9,286 bases of DNA from the NCBI GenBank assembly GCA_946481605.1, contig CAMLPA010000107.1, positions 1-9,286 on the forward strand, written 5' to 3'. This stretch comes from an uncultured Flavihumibacter sp. (GTDB lineage: Bacteria > Bacteroidota > Bacteroidia > Chitinophagales > Chitinophagaceae). The position numbers and the translations under genes are program-made. The notes beneath the pieces were generated by a model. The model did no database searches and was not told the DNA's origin. It worked only from the letters and a program-made list of their open reading frames with translations. Positions 1 to 6,210 of this stretch are shown piece after piece (within the stretch, counting starts at the first letter, position 1; every line of letters starts with the position of its first letter).

Positions 1-1
1 C

Positions 2-409
2 ACTTATTACCTGGATGAAAAAGGCGCGGAAGTAACCCTTCAGTTCGCGGTAGAATACTGGTGGGTGAGCGATATCGCCAGTTTTCATGAACAAAAACCT
101 TCGCGCATGTTCATTGAAACACTTGAAGACTGTGAACTGCTGACCCTGAACCCCGAATCGAAAGAAGTCTTATTGCGTAAAGCGCCCTGTTTCGAAAGGA
201 TGTTCAGGCTACTCGTGCAACGCAATTTATCGCGGCTGCAGGAACGTATTTTCCATACCATTTCCATGAATGCCACCGAAAAATACCTTGATTTCCTGGC
301 GCATTATCCCGAAATCCCCAACCGGGTTCCACAGCATTATATCGCTTCCTACCTGGGCTTCTCCCCGGAGTTCCTGAGTAAAGTGCGCACAAAACTCTCG
401 AAGAAATGA
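2..409 (+). CDS. Crp/Fnr-family transcriptional regulator, C-terminal part (5' end outside window)
   Basis: The reading frame is open from the first bases of the window, so the gene starts upstream; 135 residues are visible. The first ~35 residues read as the end of a cyclic-nucleotide-binding-like beta-roll (an EKGAEVTLQF strand followed by WWVSDIASF). A long dimerisation helix follows (roughly LLVQRNLSRLQERI), then a C-terminal winged helix-turn-helix with the Crp/Fnr pattern VPQHYIASYLGFSPEFLSKVR just before the stop. This layout is typical of the small Crp/Fnr regulators of Bacteroidota, which often have no known effector. The GTG at position 65 lies inside the conserved fold (W-W-V-S-D) and is not a start. 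A 14-bp Fnr-like palindrome begins 5 bp after the stop, ahead of the pirin gene, which suggests control of that gene and possibly autoregulation. The effector cannot be judged without the N-terminus. Family assignment is confident; target and signal are inference. Confidence 0.9.
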   Translation, partial: TYYLDEKGAEVTLQFAVEYWWVSDIASFHEQKPSRMFIETLEDCELLTLNPESKEVLLRKAPCFERMFRLLVQRNLSRLQERIFHTISMNATEKYLDFLAHYPEIPNRVPQHYIASYLGFSPEFLSKVRTKLSKK

Positions 410-413
410 TTTC

Positions 414-427
414 TTGAACTAGTTCAA
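414..427. promoter_or_regulatory. Fnr/Crp-type palindromic operator candidate (TTGAACTAGTTCAA)
   Basis: This is a perfect 14-bp inverted repeat with half-sites TTGAACT and AGTTCAA and no loop. The outer tetrads, TTGA-N6-TCAA, have the spacing of Fnr-class boxes (E. coli FNR: TTGAT-N4-ATCAA). It lies in the 66-bp gap between a Crp/Fnr-family regulator gene and the pirin gene, 49 bp before the pirin ATG. Binding by the neighbouring regulator is inference. Confidence 0.55.
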
Positions 428-449
428 TGGACAGGTGTTCTGTAAGGGT

Positions 450-457
450 GAAATTTG
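450..457 (+). promoter_or_regulatory. Possible Bacteroidota-type -7 promoter element for the pirin gene
   Basis: GAAATTTG matches the Bacteroidota -7 consensus TAnnTTTG at five of six specified positions. Transcription would start near 462-465, leaving a leader of about a dozen bases before the pirin ATG. The centre of the upstream palindrome would then be about 42-44 bp before the start, close to the position used by class II Crp/Fnr activators. No clear -33 TTTG element is present, which would suit an activator-dependent promoter. The element is short and may be a chance match. Confidence 0.3.
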
Positions 458-475
458 CTGTATAAATTGAAAATT

Positions 476-1216
476 ATGACAACCACTAACACAACAACAA
501 ACGCCATCGTTCATAAAGCCAATACCCGCGGACATGCCAACCACGGCTGGCTGGAGAGCTACCATACTTTCAGTTTCGCCGGTTATTACAATCCTGAACG
601 CGTGCATTTCGGTGTGTTGCGGGTTTTGAACGACGACCGCGTGGATGCCGCTATGGGCTTCGGTAAACACCCCCACGATAACATGGAAATCATCTCCATT
701 CCCCTGGAAGGTGACCTGGAACACAAAGACAGCATGGGCAACAGCACCGTGATTAAAAACGGAGACATACAGGTGATGAGCGCCGGAACAGGTATATTCC
801 ACAGCGAATACAACAAGAACCCCGACCAGCCGGTAAAATTCCTGCAAATATGGGTGTTCCCCAATAAAAAGAATGTGCAGCCCCGTTACGACCAGGTTAC
901 CCTGAACGTAAACGACCGCCACAATAAATTGCAACAGGTGCTTTCCCCCAACGCCGAAGATGAAGGGGTATGGATTCACCAGGATGCCTGGTTCCACATG
1001 GGGCGGTTTGATAAAGATGTGAATACTACCTACGCAATTAAAAAAGCAGGTAATGGCGTTTACGCCTTCATCCTGAAAGGTGATTTCACCATCAACGGAT
1101 ACGAACTCAACCAAAGGGACGGACTCGGTATCTGGGACGTAGACCAGTTGGACATCAAAGCCAACTCCGAAGATGCGGAAATCCTCCTGATGGATGTGCC
1201 CATGGATGTAGCTTAA
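476..1216 (+). CDS. Pirin-family cupin protein (YhhW-like, candidate quercetin 2,3-dioxygenase)
   Basis: The protein has 246 residues, a normal length for the bicupin pirins of bacteria. The N-terminal half carries the family signature around residues 25-60 (GWLESYHTFSFAGYY, then FGVLRVLNDD) and the metal site: His65 and His67 in KHPHDNMEI, His109 and Glu111 in GTGIFHSEYN. These match the four Fe ligands known from human pirin and E. coli YhhW. The C-terminal half (~150-246) is the second, degenerate cupin. There is no signal peptide, so it should be cytosolic. E. coli YhhW has quercetinase activity in vitro, but the physiological substrate of most bacterial pirins is unknown. The ATG at 476 was chosen over an in-frame TTG at 455, because the pirin fold needs no more N-terminus and TTG would fall on the putative -7 element. 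No strong ribosome-binding site is visible. It lies between a Crp/Fnr regulator and a small receiver-like gene 12 bp downstream, which it probably shares a transcript with. Confidence 0.93.
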   Translation: MTTTNTTTNAIVHKANTRGHANHGWLESYHTFSFAGYYNPERVHFGVLRVLNDDRVDAAMGFGKHPHDNMEIISIPLEGDLEHKDSMGNSTVIKNGDIQVMSAGTGIFHSEYNKNPDQPVKFLQIWVFPNKKNVQPRYDQVTLNVNDRHNKLQQVLSPNAEDEGVWIHQDAWFHMGRFDKDVNTTYAIKKAGNGVYAFILKGDFTINGYELNQRDGLGIWDVDQLDIKANSEDAEILLMDVPMDVA

Positions 1217-1228
1217 TGAACAACAACT

Positions 1229-1561
1229 ATGGAAAACCTGACTATTCTTTACGTGGGTATGCACCCCGAAATAAGGGAGACCGTTGTAAGGATCATTAAC
1301 GGGAACGGGCGCTGGCGCGGAATCGGAGCCGGAAGTACGGAGGAAGCCATGCGCCTGTTCCTTCTTGAAAAAGTAGATGTGCTGCTGCTGGGTTGCGGGA
1401 TCGATCCCGAATCGGACGCCTTTCTCCGTAAGGATATGCTGGCACTTTCACCATCACTTGTCATCATCCAGCATTATGGCGGCGGAAGCGGATTATTGCT
1501 GGCGGAGATTTCGATGGCAGTGGAAAAACACCATCCCAAAACGCTTAACCCTTCGCTTTAG
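1229..1561 (+). CDS. Small receiver-like (degenerate response-regulator REC fold) protein
   Basis: This 110-residue protein starts 12 bp after the pirin stop. Its pattern fits a CheY-like receiver fold: beta1 TILYVG (5-10), a helix with HPEIRETVVRIIN (12-24), a helix with STEEAMRLFLLEK (36-48), beta3 VDVLLLGCGI (49-58), and beta4 SLVIIQHYGGG (76-86). The residue where receivers carry the phospho-acceptor Asp, at the end of beta3, is Gly55, and the acidic pair after beta1 is also missing (VGMHPE). If the fold is right, it cannot be phosphorylated in the normal way and may act as a protein-protein switch. There is no output domain, signal peptide or membrane segment. Its 3' end overlaps the convergent oxidoreductase gene by 17 bp. 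The gene itself is likely real, given operon spacing and a sensible fold; the receiver assignment is moderate, and I do not recognise a named family. Confidence 0.72.
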   Translation: MENLTILYVGMHPEIRETVVRIINGNGRWRGIGAGSTEEAMRLFLLEKVDVLLLGCGIDPESDAFLRKDMLALSPSLVIIQHYGGGSGLLLAEISMAVEKHHPKTLNPSL

Positions 1562-2549
1562 CATATACTTCTTTCAACGATACTGATTTCCCGTTTCTTT
1601 TTTTACTGAGGTCGGCAGCCGACATGAACGCGTATAGCTCCATTGTTTCCGCGGAAGCAACCGGGGCTATACCCGTTTCAAAAAATTGTATGATCCGTTG
1701 TAACAACCGTTCATACCCCGTGAATTTCCCAAAGTGCAGTACGCCTTTTTCTCCATGCACCGTACCGCCAAATTCCTGCGCTCCTGTACGTGTACCTCTG
1801 AACACGCCGATTCTGCCGTCTTCCCAGGTACCGGTAACGATGTCTGTTCCGTTGCTGGAAACCCGGTTCACTGAACGGCAACCCGTTCCCATAATGGTGA
1901 ACAACATTTCCACGCCGTGAATACCATACCAATACAGATCAGGGTGTGAAGGTTCTCTCAGGGCCGGACTGAATACATCGGCTCCGGTAACTTTACCAAT
2001 GCTCCCGGAATGAACCTGTTCCATCCCGTCAATAAAACGGAGGGAGGAGGAAGAAAATAACGGTACCCGGAATTGTTCCGCTAAATTGTATATAGCCATA
2101 ACGCTTTTGAAATCTGCTGCAACCGGCTTATCGATGAACAACGGTTTTCCGGCTTCTATTACCAGTTTCGCCTGCTCCAGGTGTAACCGGCCATCATTCG
2201 TTTCCAGCAATACACCATCTACCTGATCCAGCAATTCTGGGATAGAACCGGCTATCTTCACGCCCAAAGCCACCACTTCTTTTGTGTATCCTTCAATGCG
2301 GGAGAAACTGCTTTGGATGGTTCGGCTACCGAAAGGGTAGGCTGACACTATTTTATACCCGTTATAATCAGATACATCTTTTGCGCTGTTCAGCGCTTTA
2401 GTGAAAGCCACACTATGAGAAGTATCCAACCCAATAATGCCCAGTTTTTTACCGGAAGAATTTCCCGGAAAAACACCAGAAAACGCAGAAGATAAACACC
2501 ATCCTGTACCTGTAAGCGCCAATTGTGAAAGAAAATCGCGTCGGTGCAT
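1545..2549 (-). CDS. Tat-exported Gfo/Idh/MocA-family oxidoreductase
   Basis: This 334-residue protein begins with a twin-arginine signal: Arg3-Arg4 in HRRDFLSQ, then a hydrophobic stretch to about residue 27. It is therefore probably exported folded, with its nucleotide cofactor, to the periplasm. The Rossmann half (~35-140) starts KLGIIGLDTSHS, where the usual GxGxxG/A loop is replaced by a G-L-D-T-S-H loop. Asp140-Lys141-Pro142 corresponds to the family's EKP motif with the catalytic lysine. His211 in the YWYGIHGVEML segment (206-216) fits the usual active-site histidine of the C-terminal alpha/beta domain. Family members oxidise or reduce sugar hydroxyls with NAD(P); some Tat-exported relatives (GH109) use the same redox chemistry to cleave N-acetylgalactosaminides, but they are longer (~440 residues). 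It is the last gene of the minus-strand operon, 9 bp after the M20 gene. The substrate is unknown; an amino sugar or oligosaccharide is inferred from the GH20 neighbour. Confidence 0.9.
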   Translation of the reverse strand: MHRRDFLSQLALTGTGWCLSSAFSGVFPGNSSGKKLGIIGLDTSHSVAFTKALNSAKDVSDYNGYKIVSAYPFGSRTIQSSFSRIEGYTKEVVALGVKIAGSIPELLDQVDGVLLETNDGRLHLEQAKLVIEAGKPLFIDKPVAADFKSVMAIYNLAEQFRVPLFSSSSLRFIDGMEQVHSGSIGKVTGADVFSPALREPSHPDLYWYGIHGVEMLFTIMGTGCRSVNRVSSNGTDIVTGTWEDGRIGVFRGTRTGAQEFGGTVHGEKGVLHFGKFTGYERLLQRIIQFFETGIAPVASAETMELYAFMSAADLSKKRNGKSVSLKEVYAKAKG

Positions 2550-2558
2550 GGTATTGGT

Positions 2559-3680
2559 TTAGTGCGTGAGCAGGTGCAGGATAATTTCAGCGGCTTTCTC
2601 CACCTGGGCAATGGGAACAAATTCGTCTGCGGTATGTGCTTTACTGATAGATCCGGGTCCGAACACCACACAGGGAATCCCCGCGTTATGGATAACAGAT
2701 GCATCGGTGGCGTAATGCGCCGCCTGCATTTCAGGCGTGATGCCGTTGGCAAGAATCGCTTGTTGCAATAAGGTGCACACCGGGGTATCCGTATCGTTAA
2801 ACACCCCCAAAGCCTCCATGTACGGCATTTCCAGAACAGCGTCGGTTCCTTCAAGGAAAGGAAGCAGGGCATCGCGGATGGTCTGGTAATTCATGCCCGG
2901 CAACAAACGGTGGTCCACTTCAACCACACATTCCGCAGGAACTGTATTCACGGTTTGTCCGCCATAGATGCGGCCCACATTTATCGTGGGTGTGCCCAGA
3001 ACTGGGTGCGTGTGTTTGCTTAGTTCTTGTGCATAGCGTTCAATGGCCTGCAATACAGGCGCTATTTTGTAAATCGCATTTTCTCCCATCCAGGGCATGG
3101 AGGCGTGGCAACTCAATCCTTTTGTACGGATAAAAAAGCGACACACCCCTTTGTGCGCGTGGATCATATTCAGTTCCGTTGGTTCGCCCACTATGGCGAA
3201 ATCGGCTTTTAGTCCATGGGCAACGGCTTCTTTAGCACCCGAAAAAGCATATTCCTCATCGTGCACAAAAAGCAGGGATACGTTGCGCGTAAGCGAAAGT
3301 TTGTTTTCCACCACCTCCCCTATTGCGTACAGGTAGGTGGCAAGGGATGCCTTGGTATCACAGGAACCTCTTCCATACAGGAGTCCATCTTTTATAACGG
3401 GTTCAAAAGGCGCAATTGTCATGTTTTCATGGGAAACCGTATCCATGTGGGCCTGCAACAATATGGTTTCTGCTTTCCCGGCATTTATGTGCACAAGCAG
3501 GTTGGGATGCGCCGGATCGTTTTCCTGCCATTGGCAACGTAATCCCAAAGCCCTGCAATATTGCTCAATATAGAGCGCCATATTCCGTTCAGAATACAGG
3601 GCGCCAGACAACCCTTTCCCCATGGGGTTTACAGAAGGAATCGCCACAAGATCGCTCAGGAGTTTTATTACTTTGTGCAT
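2559..3680 (-). CDS. M20-family metallo-deacylase/peptidase (ArgE/DapE/ACY1/CPG2-like)
   Basis: This 373-residue zinc enzyme has the full active site of the M20A group: His78-x-Asp80 in QAHMDTV, bridging Asp108 in GRGSCDTK, catalytic Glu142 and ligand Glu143 in HDEEYA, Glu166 in VGEPTEL, and His349 in KAHTADEF. His192 (LSCHASMP) lies at the start of the lid/dimerisation domain (~180-290). Family members cleave amide bonds: N-acetylornithine, N-succinyl-diaminopimelate, N-acyl amino acids or dipeptides. No signal peptide is present, so it acts in the cytoplasm. I chose the ATG at 3680, which overlaps the GH20 stop in a TGATG, a sign of translational coupling, over an in-frame TTG one codon earlier. 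No arg or lys biosynthesis genes are nearby, so an ArgE or DapE label is not justified. In this operon, deacylation of an N-acylated product from glycan or peptidoglycan breakdown is a reasonable inference, not a demonstrated role. Confidence 0.92.
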   Translation of the reverse strand: MHKVIKLLSDLVAIPSVNPMGKGLSGALYSERNMALYIEQYCRALGLRCQWQENDPAHPNLLVHINAGKAETILLQAHMDTVSHENMTIAPFEPVIKDGLLYGRGSCDTKASLATYLYAIGEVVENKLSLTRNVSLLFVHDEEYAFSGAKEAVAHGLKADFAIVGEPTELNMIHAHKGVCRFFIRTKGLSCHASMPWMGENAIYKIAPVLQAIERYAQELSKHTHPVLGTPTINVGRIYGGQTVNTVPAECVVEVDHRLLPGMNYQTIRDALLPFLEGTDAVLEMPYMEALGVFNDTDTPVCTLLQQAILANGITPEMQAAHYATDASVIHNAGIPCVVFGPGSISKAHTADEFVPIAQVEKAAEIILHLLTH

Positions 3681-6202
3681 CAATCAATATTTACCTGCGT
3701 GGTAAGACTGGCTTTCGTCCCGGAAAACACTTTCAGTTTTACCGTGTTTTTCACCGGGATTGGTCCGGTGTAAAGTGGGCTATTTAATGTGGGTTCAGTA
3801 CCATCTGTTGTAAAGCGGATATCCATCCCAGGTATTTGTGTATTCACTTCCAGCATACCCTCTTCCACGATAGCGCCAGGCGCGGGTACACGGAAATTGT
3901 AGCCGTTATTGTACCAGTTCAGCCGGGGAATTTCACGGGCACCGATCGTGTGTAAAAAACGGTTCCAATCGTTTTTATAGATGCCCATAGCTTTCGTACT
4001 GTCTTGCTCCGCTTCCCATTTCCCTGCGCTCCAGGCACGTTGCGCGAACCCGAGCAGTTTGGGCAGCAGCATGTATTCCAGTTGCTCCGGGCCGCGGATC
4101 ATTTCGCTCCAGATCAGGCATTGAATACCAACAATGTTCTGTTTACCAAACTCAGTTAAACGGTCTTTCCCAACAAAAACAGATTTATCCAAAGGCCCGC
4201 CGTTCAGGTTTTCTTTTGCAGAGGAGTAATAATCGTACGGTGCGAATCCGAAGGACTTATCAATATCCGTATAACCACCCCAGTACAAACCGGATTCGTT
4301 CACCGATTTCTGGTAAGCAAGGTCGAAGTAAAAATTGGTTACCGGTGCCAGCACAACTTTATAGCCTGCATTCGCGAGCCGGTACGCGAGGTCTTCTGAA
4401 CCCCAGCCCCATACATTGTTCCACACATAAGCATGGAAATTTTCATTTACAAAACCGGGGTTGGGAATAAACTTGGTTTTACCGTCCAGTTTGGTTTTGC
4501 GAAGCGTGATTTCTTCCCATCCGGAAAGGTAAAGTCCTTTCCGCTTCAGCATCGCGTTCACTTTATCAAAATAATAATACCAAAGGTCATCTATTGTTTC
4601 CACGGAAGTTCCATTCTGCAGCAATGCCGCAACCGCAGGCGACTTCTCCCAAACGCCCGCAGGCACTTCATCGCCCCCGAGATGTATGGTGGAAAGCGGC
4701 GCGCCTGCTTCTTTGTACATGGCGATGATTTCATCGGAAACCTTTTCGAGGAACCGGTACGTGGAAGGAAGCGCTACATTCATCACGTTATCGCTCCAGC
4801 CCTGTACGGAGGTGTACACCGAAAGATCGGTGGTATCGCGCAACAGGTATTCCACTGCGGCCGCGCGGTTTCCCTGCGCCATCAGTTTGCGGTAACGGGC
4901 ATCCATCGATTTAACGGCAGCACGTGCGTGCCCCGGTGTTTCCACTTCAGGAATAACGCGGATATGCCTTTCGGTGGCGAATTTCAGGATATCGATAAAA
5001 TCCTGGCGGGAATAAAATCCGCTTCCATAAGCATCTTTGGTATCCGGTCCCGATCCGAAAGAAGGCTGCAACCAACGTTGGTTGTCGGTGGTATGCCCAC
5101 GTACCGCGCCTGTTTCCGTGAGCTCTGGTAGCCCCTGAATTTCCAGTCTCCACCCCTCGTCATCGTTCAGGTGGAAATGCAGGGTATTGAGTTTGTAGAA
5201 AGAAATAAGGTCGAGTATACGCAATACTTCTTCTTTAGACTGAAAGTTACGGGCCACATCCAGCATAAAAGAACGGTAGCCGAAACGGGGTGCATCTTCC
5301 ACGGAAACCGCAGCTATTTTCACCGAGGCAACCGGCTTCTTCCACACCTCAATTGGCATCAGTGATTTCAACGATTGTATGCCGTAGAATACACCTGCTC
5401 CGGTCGAGGCTTTCACTACGAAGCCCTCTGCTGTAACGTTCAACTCATACGCTTCCGCCGCGAGTTCCTCCTTTCTTTCCAAAGTAATGACCCGCTGAAC
5501 AACCCGCTTCTTTTTACCGGGCACCGTTACTTTACGGAGCGTTGTTTCCAGGTAAGCCGCTTCGCGGGAAAATGCCGGATCAGCTTTTACAACTGTGGCC
5601 GCATCCAGTTCAAAAAAATCCGTTCCTTCCCGGTACACCAGGGGTTCAGGAAATATCTTTGGAACGCCAGCAGGCGCTGCTGTTGCCCAGGCTTCATTTT
5701 TCAGATAGATGGCTTCCGGTGTCAGGTGATTTTCCGAAGTAAGCGTTTGCGGGTTGGCGTTTACCGAAAGTTTTGTAATGGGCAACCCTTTTTCTGGTGC
5801 ATCATCTATTACCAGGTAGAATCCTTGCGGGGCATCACTTTTACTGAATGCCCGTCCTGCGCCTTCGTATTGAATGGTATAGCTTCCGCCAGGTTGCAGC
5901 ACCGGAAATTCCTGTTGGGGCGTAAGCTTGTGCAGACCGCCACTCAGCAACTCGATTTTCACCGCGCCCGCCGGAACGGCGGTTACATCCCGGATGGCGT
6001 TGAAGTACATTTTCCAACCCGTAGCCGGAATAGGTGTTTTCCCGGTATTGCTGATGGTAAGCGCCGCCAGGAAAGCGCCGCGGCCCTGGTATTGATTGGT
6101 AACCAATTCCCATTTCAGTTCCAGATTATTAACAGCTACCTGGGCCATCAACCGCATCGAAGCGAACACTACCATCAGCAATACGAAAATTCGATTCCTC
6201 AT
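3680..6202 (-). CDS. Secreted beta-N-acetylhexosaminidase, GH20 (chitobiase-type architecture)
   Basis: This 840-residue enzyme removes terminal beta-linked GlcNAc or GalNAc from glycans or chito-oligosaccharides. The signal peptide is residues 1-20 with probable cleavage LMA|Q. Domains follow the Serratia chitobiase order: an N-terminal CHB_HEX beta-domain (~22-170), a GH20b-like alpha/beta domain (~180-300), a catalytic (beta/alpha)8 barrel (~305-730) and a C-terminal Ig-like chitobiase domain (~770-840; FTTDGTEPTLNSPLY at 797-811). The catalytic pair Asp511-Glu512 sits in HLGGDEVP; GH20 enzymes use the Glu as acid and the Asp to orient the substrate 2-acetamido group. Substrate-site residues include Arg310 (FGYRSFMLD), HFHLNDDEGW (342-351) and Trp562. 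The ATG at 6202 gives a standard signal peptide; an in-frame TTG at 6214 is less likely. The gene starts 8 bp after the propeller gene and its TGA overlaps the M20 ATG. Export at least to the periplasm is clear; surface anchoring is not, as I see no lipobox. Confidence 0.97.
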   Translation of the reverse strand: MRNRIFVLLMVVFASMRLMAQVAVNNLELKWELVTNQYQGRGAFLAALTISNTGKTPIPATGWKMYFNAIRDVTAVPAGAVKIELLSGGLHKLTPQQEFPVLQPGGSYTIQYEGAGRAFSKSDAPQGFYLVIDDAPEKGLPITKLSVNANPQTLTSENHLTPEAIYLKNEAWATAAPAGVPKIFPEPLVYREGTDFFELDAATVVKADPAFSREAAYLETTLRKVTVPGKKKRVVQRVITLERKEELAAEAYELNVTAEGFVVKASTGAGVFYGIQSLKSLMPIEVWKKPVASVKIAAVSVEDAPRFGYRSFMLDVARNFQSKEEVLRILDLISFYKLNTLHFHLNDDEGWRLEIQGLPELTETGAVRGHTTDNQRWLQPSFGSGPDTKDAYGSGFYSRQDFIDILKFATERHIRVIPEVETPGHARAAVKSMDARYRKLMAQGNRAAAVEYLLRDTTDLSVYTSVQGWSDNVMNVALPSTYRFLEKVSDEIIAMYKEAGAPLSTIHLGGDEVPAGVWEKSPAVAALLQNGTSVETIDDLWYYYFDKVNAMLKRKGLYLSGWEEITLRKTKLDGKTKFIPNPGFVNENFHAYVWNNVWGWGSEDLAYRLANAGYKVVLAPVTNFYFDLAYQKSVNESGLYWGGYTDIDKSFGFAPYDYYSSAKENLNGGPLDKSVFVGKDRLTEFGKQNIVGIQCLIWSEMIRGPEQLEYMLLPKLLGFAQRAWSAGKWEAEQDSTKAMGIYKNDWNRFLHTIGAREIPRLNWYNNGYNFRVPAPGAIVEEGMLEVNTQIPGMDIRFTTDGTEPTLNSPLYTGPIPVKNTVKLKVFSGTKASLTTQVNID

Positions 6203-6210
6203 AAAAAATA

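Noticed and set aside
414..427. Palindrome read as an intrinsic terminator of the Crp/Fnr gene
   Set aside because: The inverted repeat has no loop, is AT-rich, and is followed by TGGACAGG rather than a T-run, so a terminator hairpin is unlikely.
419..1264. Long minus-strand open frame (281 codons) opposite the pirin gene
   Set aside because: It is antisense to a clear pirin gene, its protein resembles no fold I know, and it is explained by codon bias of the real gene.
2559..3680. Calling the M20 gene argE or dapE
   Set aside because: The active-site motifs are shared by the whole M20A group, and no arginine or lysine biosynthesis genes are nearby, so the substrate cannot be named.
4433..5131. 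Plus-strand open frame (232 codons) inside the GH20 gene
   Set aside because: It is antisense to the conserved catalytic barrel and has no family resemblance.
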